NCBI GenBank assembly: GCA_030538255.1
Contig: JAUNUI010000004.1
Location: forward strand, 1 to 64,000
Length of the DNA: 64,000 nt
Direction: 5' to 3'
From: Pelistega sp.
Lineage (GTDB): Bacteria > Pseudomonadota > Gammaproteobacteria > Burkholderiales > Burkholderiaceae_B
In this document: positions 9,641-19,145 of the stretch, in pieces
How the letters are laid out: every line of letters begins with the position of its first letter
Numbering within the stretch: the stretch's first letter is position 1
Notes under the pieces: generated by a model
What the model saw: only the letters and a program-made list of their open reading frames with translations
The model's database searches: none
Told to the model about the DNA's origin: nothing
Position numbers and translations under genes: made by a program

Positions 9641-10552
9641 ATGCTAATCACCCGCATTATTACCGCTATTGTCTTATTAATCGTCCTGGCGGTATTAGTT
9701 TCCCTATCAGATCCATTATATTTTGTCTTGTTTATTAGTCTGGCTTCGGCAATCCTAGCTTATGAATGGTTACGCATGACTTGGCCAAGCAAGGCTAAGG
9801 AGCCTATCGCTGCGATTGTTGGCATTGTGCTGTTTATCGCTTTCGTATTAGTGTACTGGCTCTTTATGTCGGGTGAGCAGAATAATATCGTGACAATGCT
9901 GCATCAACCCTTAGCATTGAATGCTAGTCCGTGGGCGACGACCGTGTTCGCTACCTTCATAATGCTGCAGTTCTTTATCAGCTTTATTTGGATTTTTTTA
10001 ATTCCAATGACGATCTATATGGGTAATACCAGTGTTAGCAGCGAAAGTGTCATGCACAGTCTATGGGCGATATTTGCGGTATGTTCGGCCTGGTTTGCTA
10101 TTTTAGCGACATATTTATTTCTTGGCGCATGGTTTTTGTTGAGCTTTTTAATTGTTATCTGGGCGGCTGATATTTTCGCTTATTTTGGTGGCCGTTATTT
10201 TGGTGGTGCCAAGTTAGCGCCTGCCGTGAGTCCAGGTAAAACACGCTCTGGAGCACTTTGTGGCATGCTGGCAGTGACCATCTGGATGTTGGCAAGTGCT
10301 TATATGGAAGGCAGCTTTGCGGCCTTAATTCTACGTGATATGGGTCTAGCAGGGGTGGTCGGTATTGGTTTGGTCATGGCCGTCGTGTCAATTGCAGGCG
10401 ATTTGTATGAGTCATTAATCAAACGCCGGGCGAATGTGAAAGACTCTTCCCAACTTTTACCCGGTCATGGTGGTGTATGGGATCGTCTTGATTCTGTGAT
10501 TGCTGTCAGTCCATTAGCCATGTGTTTTGTCTTTTTATTCTATCTTCAATAA
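9641..10552 (+). CDS. cdsA: Phosphatidate cytidylyltransferase
   Basis: This integral membrane enzyme makes CDP-diacylglycerol for phospholipid synthesis. From the ATG at 9641 ([13 protein letters not shown], as CdsA proteins usually begin) it has 303 residues and about eight membrane spans. The C-terminal signature S-x-I-K-R-x4-K-D-S-S-x-x-L-P-G-H-G-G is intact near residues 259-279. An upstream GTG at 9608 is in frame but would add a polar, unconserved leader. Its stop overlaps the dxr start (TAATG). Confidence 0.94.
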   Translation: MLITRIITAIVLLIVLAVLVSLSDPLYFVLFISLASAILAYEWLRMTWPSKAKEPIAAIVGIVLFIAFVLVYWLFMSGEQNNIVTMLHQPLALNASPWATTVFATFIMLQFFISFIWIFLIPMTIYMGNTSVSSESVMHSLWAIFAVCSAWFAILATYLFLGAWFLLSFLIVIWAADIFAYFGGRYFGGAKLAPAVSPGKTRSGALCGMLAVTIWMLASAYMEGSFAALILRDMGLAGVVGIGLVMAVVSIAGDLYESLIKRRANVKDSSQLLPGHGGVWDRLDSVIAVSPLAMCFVFLFYLQ

Positions 10553-11733
10553 TGCCAGTGCAACATATAACCGTTTTTGGCGCCACAGGGTCTATCGGAG
10601 ATAGCACCTTGGATATTATCGCCAGTCATCCTGAGCGCTATCAGATATATGCGCTGAGCGCCTTCTCGCGCATGGATAAGCTTGCTGCAATAGCGCATTA
10701 TTTTGCGGCTAAAGTTGTTGTGGTGCCTGATGAGCAAGCAAGACAGAAATTCATGGATAATTTTGCCGTCTTTAAAAGCCATGTTGCTTTGCCAGAAATT
10801 CGCTTAGGGGAGGCAGGTTTATGTGAGACTGCCCGTGATCCAGCAAGCCCTACGGTCGTCTGTGCGATTGTTGGTGCGGCGGGTCTACCAAGCGCCTATG
10901 CCGCTGCACAAGCCGGCAAAAAGATTCTATTAGCCAATAAAGAGGTTTTGGTTAGTGCGGGGGCCTTGTTTATGCAAGCTGTCGCCGAGTCTGGCGCGCA
11001 ATTGCTTCCTTTGGACAGTGAGCACAATGCCATTTTCCAATGTATGCCAGCCGATTTAAGTACGCAGCACGTGAAGAAATTGATCTTAACAGCATCAGGC
11101 GGCCCTTTTCGCCAAACCCCTTTGGCAGAGTTAAGCAAAGTGACACCAGCCCAAGCTTGCAAACATCCAAATTGGGACATGGGTCGCAAAATTTCTATAG
11201 ACTCTGCCACAATGCTCAATAAGGGCCTGGAAGTTATTGAGGCGAAGTGGTTGTTTAATGTGTCGCCTGAGAATATTGATGTGGTGATTCACCCGCAAAG
11301 CACGATTCATTCGCTGGTGCAGTATATTGATGGCTCTTTATTAGCGCAATTAGGTAATGCCGATATGCGCATTCCAATTTCTTATGCTTTAGCCTATCCT
11401 GAGCGCATTGCGCATAAGGCTTCGGAATTTAATTTAAGTGATTTAGTGCGCTTGGATTTTCAGGCGCCAGATTATCAGCGCTACCCATGTTTGGGCTTGG
11501 CTTTTCAAGCCTTGAAAGCGGGCTTGGCTGAATGTGCGGCCTTAAATGCGGCGAATGAAGTGGCGGTTGATGCATTCTTGAATGGCCAGATTGGCTTTAC
11601 CAGAATAGCCCAAATGATCGAGCACGTGTTAAATCAGCTGAGCATGCCAAGTCTTAAAGACATCGACCATGTTCTTGAGTTTGATGCACACGTGCGCAGA
11701 GTGAGTCAGGCTTATTTACCTAAAGTAGCTTAA
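10552..11733 (+). CDS. dxr: 1-deoxy-D-xylulose 5-phosphate reductoisomerase
   Basis: Second enzyme of the MEP isoprenoid pathway, which converts DXP to MEP with NADPH; it supplies precursors to the uppS reaction encoded upstream. From the ATG at 10552 it has 393 residues. [11 protein letters not shown] at 10-20 is the NADPH loop, [13 protein letters not shown] carries metal ligands, and [13 protein letters not shown] is conserved. The start overlaps the cdsA stop by one base; an in-frame upstream ATG at 10522 lies inside cdsA and is unlikely. Confidence 0.97.
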   Translation: MPVQHITVFGATGSIGDSTLDIIASHPERYQIYALSAFSRMDKLAAIAHYFAAKVVVVPDEQARQKFMDNFAVFKSHVALPEIRLGEAGLCETARDPASPTVVCAIVGAAGLPSAYAAAQAGKKILLANKEVLVSAGALFMQAVAESGAQLLPLDSEHNAIFQCMPADLSTQHVKKLILTASGGPFRQTPLAELSKVTPAQACKHPNWDMGRKISIDSATMLNKGLEVIEAKWLFNVSPENIDVVIHPQSTIHSLVQYIDGSLLAQLGNADMRIPISYALAYPERIAHKASEFNLSDLVRLDFQAPDYQRYPCLGLAFQALKAGLAECAALNAANEVAVDAFLNGQIGFTRIAQMIEHVLNQLSMPSLKDIDHVLEFDAHVRRVSQAYLPKVA

Positions 11734-11760
11734 TTGCTGCCACTATTGAGAAATACTTAA

Positions 11761-13098
11761 ATGTTTAGTTTGCTTACCTTTTTAATTACGATCAGTATTG
11801 TTGTGGTGTTCCATGAATGGGGGCATTACTTAGCTGCGCGTATGTATGGGGTCAAAGTGGAGCGCTTCTCACTGGGCTTCGGTAAGGTTTTGCTCAAGCG
11901 TACCGACAAGCGTGGCACAGAATGGGCTATTTCGATGTGGCCCTTGGGTGGGTATGTGATGCCCCTTGCAGAGCCTGCACCTGCTGATCCAACTTACCAA
12001 GTCGGTCAATCGATTAGTGAAAAGAGCTCGTGGCAACGGATTGTGATCTATGCAGCGGGTCCGGCATTCAGTTTCTTATTAGGTATTCTGATTTATACAG
12101 GCTTTAACTGGATCGGTAGTTATGAGCCGGTCGCTAAATTAGCCGCGCCACCCGCTAACAGTGCTGCGGCACAAGCCGGTGTTCAAGCAGGGGATCGCCT
12201 ATTTATGGTGAATGGTCAAGCTGTACAAAGTTGGACCCAAGCTGTGGATGAGTTAATGGAGCCCATGACCTTAGGACAGACTGTTGAGCTCGGATTGGAG
12301 AATCAGTCCGGCAGTCAGCGCCAGGTCTATCTCAGTTTTGAGCGTCACGAGGGAAGCTTTGAAAAAGTCAATTTGTTGCAGAATGCTGGCCTCATGCTAC
12401 AAGCGCCTAAGCCTTTTTTCTCGCAAATTCTGCCTGAGGGTCCAGCTGAGCGTGCGGGATTAAGGGCAGATGATGTGGTGCTGAGTGTCAATGATCAGAC
12501 CATCCAGAACGCCGCGGAGCTCTTGAATTTTATTCGTCAGCATCCTGAGCAAGCCCTTAGTTTGGTGGTGCTGAGAGAAGGCGTGCCCACCAGTCTCGTT
12601 GTTACGCCAATATTGTTCACGACTGAAACAGGGGAGCAAGTAGGGCGTATTCAAGCGCAAATCGGTGCGCAATATGAAGAGGTTTTAGTGCGCTTTGGGC
12701 TTATCCAAGGGCCTCTTCAAGCAATCAGTAAAACATGGGATACGGCATGGTTTTCTTTACGCATGATGGGCAAGATGTTAACCGGTGAGGTTTCTATTAA
12801 GAATATTAGTGGGCCAGTGACGATTGCCGATTATTCAGGTAAGGTTGCTTCCTACGGTTTAGATCGCTTCATTCAATTCATCGCCTTAATCAGTATTAGT
12901 ATTGGTGTTCTAAATTTATTGCCGATTCCTGGTCTAGATGGTGGTCAGATGGTGATTAATTTTATAGAAATGGTGCGTCAGCGCCCCTTATCAGATGAGG
13001 TATTGGGAGTCGTATCTCGCACTGGCTATGGCTTACTATTGCTGTTGATGATATTTGCGTTTAGTAATGATATTAGTCGTTTGCTTGGTTTACATTAG
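11761..13098 (+). CDS. rseP: Site-2 intramembrane zinc protease RseP
   Basis: It cleaves the anti-sigma factor RseA within the membrane in the envelope stress pathway and removes leftover signal peptides. The 445 residues hold the zinc motif HEWGH (18-22) in the first membrane helix, two tandem PDZ domains (roughly 120-200 and 215-300), and the third zinc ligand in NLLPIPGLDGG (LDG at 392-394). Its usual partner, an RseA-type anti-sigma gene, is not in this window. It sits immediately before bamA, as in most Proteobacteria. Confidence 0.96.
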   Translation: MFSLLTFLITISIVVVFHEWGHYLAARMYGVKVERFSLGFGKVLLKRTDKRGTEWAISMWPLGGYVMPLAEPAPADPTYQVGQSISEKSSWQRIVIYAAGPAFSFLLGILIYTGFNWIGSYEPVAKLAAPPANSAAAQAGVQAGDRLFMVNGQAVQSWTQAVDELMEPMTLGQTVELGLENQSGSQRQVYLSFERHEGSFEKVNLLQNAGLMLQAPKPFFSQILPEGPAERAGLRADDVVLSVNDQTIQNAAELLNFIRQHPEQALSLVVLREGVPTSLVVTPILFTTETGEQVGRIQAQIGAQYEEVLVRFGLIQGPLQAISKTWDTAWFSLRMMGKMLTGEVSIKNISGPVTIADYSGKVASYGLDRFIQFIALISISIGVLNLLPIPGLDGGQMVINFIEMVRQRPLSDEVLGVVSRTGYGLLLLLMIFAFSNDISRLLGLH

Positions 13099-13383
13099 GT
13101 TCAATTAGGATTGTTCAGAACTCGCTGTAAAGCCTCGTCCTTCGGGTTGCAGGGGCCAAGTTTTGCTTTAAATTTATCGTAATTCACTTTTGCTCAACAA
13201 TATACATTATGTTTAATATAAGCTATTGTTAATAGAGGGGTTCACTTAGATGCTTATTCCTCACGGTATATGAAAGGCTCGATTTATTGTTTGCCGTAGC
13301 TGTGCAAACTGCACAAATCCTGTAATATGCCTTAAAATGCTTAGTTATTGAAAAAATCCTCACAATTACCCAAGGATGTACGG

Positions 13384-15750
13384 ATGAATGTTCGCTCATT
13401 GAAATCGCTTAAAAAGAAATCACTTGCTCTTGCCCTGGCGGCAGTTCTTTTGCCTTCTGCTCATGCTTTTACACCATTTGTGGTTAAAGATATTCGTGTT
13501 TCAGGCTTGAAAAGTACTGAGCCAGGCATGGTCTTTAGCTATATTCCAGCACGTGTTGGGCAGACCTTTAATGATGAGCTCGCAACAGACTCCTTGCGCC
13601 GTCTCTATGCTACGGGTTTATTTAATGATGTGAACATTACCACTAGCAATGGCGTCGTGCATATTGCGGTGGATGAGCGTCCTACTATTTCATCGATTTT
13701 GTTTGAGGGTATGAGCGCCTTCGATAATAAGGCTCTGACTAAGTCACTGGCAGATTTGGGTTTTGGCGAGGGTAGAGCGTACGACCCTGCATTGATGGAC
13801 CGTGCTACCACAGAAATCCGTCGTCAATATGTCCAAAAGGGTAATTATAGTGTTGATGTACAACCTACGTTAACGCCTTTACCCAATAACCGTGTGGGCG
13901 TGAGTTTTAGTGTAAATGAAGGTAAGGTCGCTCGTATTCGCGATATTAACTTTGTAGGCAACGAAGCCTATTCGAATTCAAGTCTTGAAGATGAGATGGA
14001 TTTAACCACCCCAGGTTTTATGACTTGGTATACAGGTACAGATAAATATTCTAGAGAGAAGCTTGATGGGGACGTGAATAAGCTGAGAGATTTTTATCTG
14101 GATCGTGGTTATCTAGATGTAAAAGTGGATGCGCCACAAGTGACGATTTCGCCTAATCTTGAAGATATTGCGCTTAACTTAACTGTGCATGAAGGGCAGC
14201 CCTATAATATTCGTCGTGTACGTCTGGCGGGTGACTTATTGGGCATGCAAGGCGAATTACAAGATTTAATTACCTCCAAAGAAGGCGAGCTCTTTAATAT
14301 TACTAAGGCACGTGAGTCTGCGAATGCGATTACGCTGCGCTTGGGTGAGTTAGGTTATGCTTTAGCTGAAGTAACACCTATTCCAACCACAGATCCTGCG
14401 ACCCAAGAAGTGGATGTGACCTATTTCGTCAATCCTGGTCGTCGTATCTATGTGCGTCAAATTAATATCGGTGGTAATGTCCGCACACGAGACCAAGTGA
14501 TTCGTCGTGAGATGCGCCAATCTGAAGCAGCTTGGTATGACTCGCGTCGTATCTCTACCTCACGTGATCGAATTGATCGCTTAGGTTACTTTAATAATGT
14601 TGATATTACCCAAAACACCATCCCGGGTACGGATGACCAAGTCGATATTAACGTCGATGTACAAGAAAAACCGACTGGCTTAATTAACTTCGGTGTCGGT
14701 TATGGCTCATCAGACAAGCTTTCGTTTCAAGCGGGTATTAGTCAAGAAAATATCTTTGGTTCGGGTACCGATGTTGCACTGAACTTCAGCACGAGCAAGT
14801 ATAACCGTGGCCTGGTGTTGAGTCATACAGACCCTTATTGGACAAGGAGCGGTATCAGCCGTACCACGAATTTGTATTACCGCTTAAATCGTCCATACAA
14901 TACCGATCTTGATCAAGATGAAGATAGCTATCGTATTCGTTCTATCGGTTTTGGTATGAACTTTGGTATTCCTATCTCAGAGAATGACCGTGTTTTCATG
15001 GGCGCCACCTTAGAGAATAACCATATTAAATTGCCTGAGCAAAGTACGGGTTTAATTGTGCCTCAGGCCTATCGTGACTTTGTCTCTGAGTATGGTAAGA
15101 GCAGTAATGTCCTTATTTTTAATCTAGGCTGGGCCAAGGACACACGTGACAGTGCGCTCGCGCCTAATCGTGGTTATCTCACTTCGCTGAATGCCGTAGG
15201 TGGTGTTGGTGATCTGAAATACTATATTTTAAGTGCTCAACAACAATATTATTTACCACTAAGTAAAGACTATACCTTGGCCTTTAATGTGGCAGCTGAC
15301 TGGGGTAAAAGTTATGGTAGTGCCAAGTCCTTCCCAGTGATTAAGAATATGTATGGTGGTGGTATTGGTTCGGTGCGCGGCTATGAAGGGGCATCTTTAG
15401 GTCCACGTGACCCTGTTTCAGGCGACTATTTAGGTGGTTCAACACGACTACTTGCTAACGTACAATTATTCTTGCCATTCCCAGGTACACAGAATGACCG
15501 CTCTTTGCGTTGGTTCTTGTTTGCCGACGCCGGTAAGATTGGTACCTCAGGTGGGAATAAGTGTACAACAGGTAACGAAAGATACGGCGGTGTAGTGGAA
15601 GATCCATGCGGTTGGCGCTATTCAGCGGGTATTGGTTTGTCATGGCATTCGCCTTTAGGACCTTTACAATTATCTTACGCACGTCCAATCAGTGCTAAGC
15701 CAGGGGATAATAAGCAACAATTCCAATTCCAAATTGGTACTTCGTTCTAA
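13384..15750 (+). CDS. bamA: Outer membrane protein assembly factor BamA
   Basis: Omp85 insertase of the BAM complex, 788 residues. Its signal peptide is cleaved after AHA (residue 28), five POTRA domains follow, and then a 16-strand barrel ends in the C-terminal phenylalanine (QFQIGTSF). The L6-loop VRGYEG motif is present in the barrel. I chose the ATG at 13384 because AAGGA (13372-13376) is 7 bp upstream and the protein then starts as a normal signal peptide; an in-frame TTG at 13348 would add twelve polar residues before it. The 285 bp in front probably hold its own promoter. Confidence 0.97.
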   Translation: MNVRSLKSLKKKSLALALAAVLLPSAHAFTPFVVKDIRVSGLKSTEPGMVFSYIPARVGQTFNDELATDSLRRLYATGLFNDVNITTSNGVVHIAVDERPTISSILFEGMSAFDNKALTKSLADLGFGEGRAYDPALMDRATTEIRRQYVQKGNYSVDVQPTLTPLPNNRVGVSFSVNEGKVARIRDINFVGNEAYSNSSLEDEMDLTTPGFMTWYTGTDKYSREKLDGDVNKLRDFYLDRGYLDVKVDAPQVTISPNLEDIALNLTVHEGQPYNIRRVRLAGDLLGMQGELQDLITSKEGELFNITKARESANAITLRLGELGYALAEVTPIPTTDPATQEVDVTYFVNPGRRIYVRQINIGGNVRTRDQVIRREMRQSEAAWYDSRRISTSRDRIDRLGYFNNVDITQNTIPGTDDQVDINVDVQEKPTGLINFGVGYGSSDKLSFQAGISQENIFGSGTDVALNFSTSKYNRGLVLSHTDPYWTRSGISRTTNLYYRLNRPYNTDLDQDEDSYRIRSIGFGMNFGIPISENDRVFMGATLENNHIKLPEQSTGLIVPQAYRDFVSEYGKSSNVLIFNLGWAKDTRDSALAPNRGYLTSLNAVGGVGDLKYYILSAQQQYYLPLSKDYTLAFNVAADWGKSYGSAKSFPVIKNMYGGGIGSVRGYEGASLGPRDPVSGDYLGGSTRLLANVQLFLPFPGTQNDRSLRWFLFADAGKIGTSGGNKCTTGNERYGGVVEDPCGWRYSAGIGLSWHSPLGPLQLSYARPISAKPGDNKQQFQFQIGTSF

Positions 15751-15855
15751 GACAGACATTAGCTGTAATGAACTCATCACATAAATCATAGTGTGGTGAG
15801 CGCATTCAGTTTATAATTATCTCAGCTTTAAATTACTTATTTTCAAGGTTTTATA

Positions 15856-16437
15856 ATGAATCGTTTAGTTAATAAAAAATTTGCTTTAAATACGATTGCT
15901 CAATTTGCTTTAGTATCTGCTTTAAGCGTTTCTGCTACGACTGCGTTTGCCCAAACAGCTGAAAAACCTGCCGCTGAACCTGCTGGACAAGCGGCTGCAA
16001 CGACCATTAAAATTGGTTTCGTTAACACTGAGAAACTCTTGCGTGAATCAGCACCTGCTAAAGAAGCAGAGGCGAAAATTGAAGAAGAATTCAAGAAGCG
16101 TGATGCAGACTTACAAAAATTAGCCAATACATTGCGCACGAAATATGAAGAGTTCGATAAGAATGCGCCTGTTATGTCGGATGCTGATCGCACCAAAGCT
16201 CAGCGCGAGTTAACTGATTTGGATACAGACCTACAGCGTAAGCGTCGTGAGTTCCAAGAAGACTTTAACCGTCGCCGTAATGAAGCATTCGCCAGCATTG
16301 TTGATAAAGCGAATGCCGCTATTAAGGATATCGCTGAGAAAGAGAACTATGATCTTATTTTGCAAGATGCAGTGACGGTAAGTCCACGCGTTGATATTAC
16401 TGATCATGTCATTAAGGTTCTCAACGGCAAAAAATAA
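15856..16437 (+). CDS. skp: OmpH/Skp family periplasmic chaperone
   Basis: This periplasmic holdase keeps unfolded outer-membrane proteins soluble on the way to BamA, encoded just upstream. 193 residues: a signal peptide with cleavage after AFA (residue 32), an Ala/Pro-rich linker, the IGFVNTEKLL strand, then a long charged coiled coil (about 70-150) that forms the tentacles, and a closing strand. The length is somewhat longer than E. coli Skp because of the linker. Confidence 0.93.
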   Translation: MNRLVNKKFALNTIAQFALVSALSVSATTAFAQTAEKPAAEPAGQAAATTIKIGFVNTEKLLRESAPAKEAEAKIEEEFKKRDADLQKLANTLRTKYEEFDKNAPVMSDADRTKAQRELTDLDTDLQRKRREFQEDFNRRRNEAFASIVDKANAAIKDIAEKENYDLILQDAVTVSPRVDITDHVIKVLNGKK

Positions 16438-16440
16438 ATT

Positions 16441-17553
16441 ATGACTACGGTACTTACGAGCTCTCAAGCGATCGCACTGGATACCTTATTAACTCAGGTG
16501 GACACTAAGGGTTTATCTTGGGAAATCGTAAACCCTCAAGGTTTACCGATGCCTATGATTAGCGGTATCGGTGCCTTAGGGGATGCTACACAGGAAGAAA
16601 TTGGTTTTCTCGCCAATCCTAAATTTTTCTCATTATTGGCCTCAACGCAAGCCGGCGCGGTTATATTGCCGCAACGAGCCATTGATTTATTGAGTACACC
16701 TCACGCCTTCATAATTATTCACTGTGAAGATCCTTATCTGCTCTATGCACGGATTACCCAGTGGTTTGATCAGTTTCGCTTAAATACTATCCAGCGAGTC
16801 ATTGATGCTCATGCTGTGGTACATGATAGTGCCAAAATCGGTAAGAATGTTGCCATTGCGCCTTTGGCAGTCATTGGTGCGAATGTTGAGATTGGTGATA
16901 ATGTAATTATTGGTGCTGGTGCCGTCATCGGTGAGCGCGTGAAAATTGGTCATAACAGTCACATATATGCCAATGTAACCTTGTATCATGATATAGAAAT
17001 TGGTGAGCGTTGTATTATTCACAGTGGTACAGTGATTGGCGCTGATGGCTTTGGATTTGCACCCGATAGCACACAAGAGCAAGGCGCTTGGTGCAAAATT
17101 GCTCAGCTAGGACGAGTTCTAATTGGTAATGATGTAGAGATTGGTGCTTGTACCACGGTTGATCGTGGCGCCCTCAATGATACGATTATTGCCAATGGTG
17201 TGAAACTTGATAATCAAATTATGATCGGTCATAACTGCAAAATCGGTGAACATACGGCGATGGCTGCTTGTGTGGGTGTGGCGGGTTCAAGTACCGTTGG
17301 TAAGCGCTGTACCATTGCGGGAGCAGGGATGCTATCGGGTCATGTGACCTTAGGTGATGATGTCCATATCTCTGGCGCAAGTGGCGTTATCTCGGATATT
17401 AGTAAGCCTGGACGTTATACCGGGATGTGGCCAATTGCTGAGCATAGTGAATGGCAGAAGAATGCTGCTGCACTCTCCAATTTGTATGAATTACGTCGTC
17501 GTGTCCAAAGCTTAGAGAAGACCTTAGCAAAACTGAGTGAACAGGATGCATAA
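16441..17553 (+). CDS. lpxD: UDP-3-O-acylglucosamine N-acyltransferase
   Basis: Third step of lipid A synthesis: it adds the second 3-hydroxyacyl chain. The 370-residue protein has an N-terminal uridine-binding domain with GFLANPKF near 51-58, a left-handed beta helix of [LIV]-G-x4 hexapeptide repeats (about 120-320), the catalytic region around QIMIGHNCKIGEH, and a C-terminal coiled helix. It is separated from ompH by only 3 bp. Confidence 0.97.
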   Translation: MTTVLTSSQAIALDTLLTQVDTKGLSWEIVNPQGLPMPMISGIGALGDATQEEIGFLANPKFFSLLASTQAGAVILPQRAIDLLSTPHAFIIIHCEDPYLLYARITQWFDQFRLNTIQRVIDAHAVVHDSAKIGKNVAIAPLAVIGANVEIGDNVIIGAGAVIGERVKIGHNSHIYANVTLYHDIEIGERCIIHSGTVIGADGFGFAPDSTQEQGAWCKIAQLGRVLIGNDVEIGACTTVDRGALNDTIIANGVKLDNQIMIGHNCKIGEHTAMAACVGVAGSSTVGKRCTIAGAGMLSGHVTLGDDVHISGASGVISDISKPGRYTGMWPIAEHSEWQKNAAALSNLYELRRRVQSLEKTLAKLSEQDA

Positions 17554-17624
17554 ATTTTATGCTAACAAGAGTTTTCGTTAAAATAAGTACTTTAACGAGT
17601 GGATAGTTGGTCTTATTGTTGTAT

Positions 17625-17657
17625 TTTAAGCCGTATTTAATTTAAGTACGGCTTAAA
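17625..17657. terminator. Hairpin after lpxD, possible terminator
   Basis: TTTAAGCCGTA (17625-17635) pairs with TACGGCTTAAA (17647-17657), an 11-bp perfect stem with an 11-nt loop. No good T run follows on the plus strand, so termination is uncertain. Confidence 0.45.
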
Positions 17658-17741
17658 TAATTAAAAATCATACGTCTTGCCGTCAGGCGCGTATAAGCAG
17701 GGATGAAGTAAACTATAAGCAGTCCGATAATTAATTATTGA

Positions 17742-17821
17742 CCTCAGGTGAAAGTAAGCAGGACTGAGGCACTTGAATCGGCCTCAGGTGCAAATAAGCA
17801 GCGATGAGGTGCTTGAGTTGC
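17742..17821. repeat. Two 40-bp tandem hairpin units
   Basis: Copies at 17742-17781 and 17782-17821 match at 30 of 40 positions. Each begins CCTCAGGTG and contains an inverted pair: CCTCAG/CTGAGG (17742-17747, 17764-17769) in the first, CCTCA/TGAGG (17782-17786, 17805-17809) in the second. A partial third ATAAGCAGGGATGA lies upstream near 17693. Confidence 0.8.
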
Positions 17822-17882
17822 GCTTAGCTTCATGCAATATATACTATATATGTTTTAAATTTACATTTAATGTGGGAAAGTT

Positions 17883-18338
17883 ATGGAAGTAGATATCAAT
17901 GGAATTATGGCTCGTTTGCCACACCGTTATCCGATGTTATTAGTTGATCGTGTTATCGACATGGTTCCAGGGAAAAGCATTGTGGCGATTAAGAATGTAA
18001 CGATTAATGAGCCATTTTTTGTTGGGCACTTTCCTCACCAGCCGGTTATGCCTGGTGTATTGATTATCGAAGCTTTAGCACAAGCTGCCGCTATTTTTTC
18101 ATTCACCGATGAGGATGGTAATGCTACCTTAAATAGTGAAACTACTGCCTATTATTTGGTTGGGGTCGATGATGCTCGTTTTCGTCAACCTGTTGTGCCA
18201 GGTGACCAGTTACGTCTTGAGGTCACAGCGCTTCGTCTTAGTCGCGTTATGTGTAAATATGATGCTAAAGCGGTTGTTGATGGTAAGGTTGTCGCTGAGG
18301 CAAAAATTATGTGTGCAATTCGTCAAATAGGTGAGTGA
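17883..18338 (+). CDS. fabZ: 3-hydroxyacyl-[acyl-carrier-protein] dehydratase FabZ
   Basis: Hot-dog fold dehydratase of fatty acid elongation, which converts 3-hydroxyacyl-ACP to trans-2-enoyl-ACP. In 151 residues the catalytic His49 lies in [13 protein letters not shown] and Glu63 in LIIEALAQ. Its stop codon overlaps the lpxA start (TGATG), so lipid A and fatty acid synthesis genes are translationally linked. Confidence 0.97.
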   Translation: MEVDINGIMARLPHRYPMLLVDRVIDMVPGKSIVAIKNVTINEPFFVGHFPHQPVMPGVLIIEALAQAAAIFSFTDEDGNATLNSETTAYYLVGVDDARFRQPVVPGDQLRLEVTALRLSRVMCKYDAKAVVDGKVVAEAKIMCAIRQIGE

Positions 18339-19129
18339 TGTCTAAAATTCATAGTACAGCGATTATCCATGCGGGCGCCCAGCTCCATGAGTCAGTTGAG
18401 GTAGGGGCATATTCGATTGTTCATGCACATGTCAAAATTGGTGCTGGTACTAAAATTGGTGAACATTGTGTGATTGACGGTCATACAACAATTGGTGAAA
18501 ATAATGTCTTTTATCGTTTTTGCTCCATCGGTGGTATTCCACAAGATAAGAAATACCAAAACGAACAAACCTATCTTGAAATCGGTAATAACAATACATT
18601 CCGCGAGTTTGTAACGGTTAATACGGGTACCGTACAAGATGTTGGTGTAACCCGTGTTGGTAATGATAACTGGATTATGGCGTACACGCATATTGCCCAC
18701 GACTGTCAGATTGGTAGTCATGTGATTATTGCGAATACGGTTCAATTAGCTGGTCACGTGCATATTGGTGATTGGGCGATTATTGGTGGAATGTCGGCGG
18801 CACATCAATTTATCCATATCGGTGCGCATTCAATGACGGGTGGTATGAGTTCTATTCGCCAGGATATTCCGCCTTATGTCTTGGGAGCGGGCCAACCGTA
18901 TCACAGCGCAGGCATTAACTCAGAGGGTTTAAAGCGTCGTGGCTATACACCTGAACAAATCTCTGCTTTACGTGAAGCGTATAAAATTATCTATATGCGT
19001 AATTTAAATCGTGAAGATGCGCTGAATGAAATTCAAACCTTACAGTCCCAGACACCTGAGGCGAAAGAGGCCTTGCAGTTGTTGGTTGACTTCTTGGAGT
19101 CTTCTGGCCGTGGTATTGCACGCAAATAA
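18338..19129 (+). CDS. lpxA: UDP-N-acetylglucosamine O-acyltransferase
   Basis: First enzyme of lipid A synthesis, a trimeric left-handed beta helix. 263 residues from the ATG at 18338, which overlaps the fabZ stop; a GTG three bases upstream is a less likely start. Hexapeptide repeats fill residues 5-190. The catalytic His is H121 in THIAHDC, with LAGHV and GGMSAAHQF following, and a C-terminal helical domain begins at SEGLKRRGYTPEQI. Confidence 0.97.
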   Translation: MSKIHSTAIIHAGAQLHESVEVGAYSIVHAHVKIGAGTKIGEHCVIDGHTTIGENNVFYRFCSIGGIPQDKKYQNEQTYLEIGNNNTFREFVTVNTGTVQDVGVTRVGNDNWIMAYTHIAHDCQIGSHVIIANTVQLAGHVHIGDWAIIGGMSAAHQFIHIGAHSMTGGMSSIRQDIPPYVLGAGQPYHSAGINSEGLKRRGYTPEQISALREAYKIIYMRNLNREDALNEIQTLQSQTPEAKEALQLLVDFLESSGRGIARK

Positions 19130-19145
19130 GCTATAAATTATTCCT

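Larger units (their letters stand above)
17554..17882. other. lpxD-fabZ spacer with hairpin and repeat
   Basis: This 329-bp gap breaks what is usually a tight lpxD-fabZ-lpxA-lpxB cluster. It holds an 11-bp-stem hairpin (17625-17657) and a 40-bp tandem duplication (17742-17821). An AT-rich stretch before fabZ (about 17833-17865, TATATACTATATATG) could be a promoter. Confidence 0.6.

Noticed and set aside
13099..13383. Possible sigma-E promoter (GAACTC..) before bamA
   Set aside because: GAACTC near 13118 resembles a sigma-E -35, but no matching -10 at the right distance could be found, so I do not call it.
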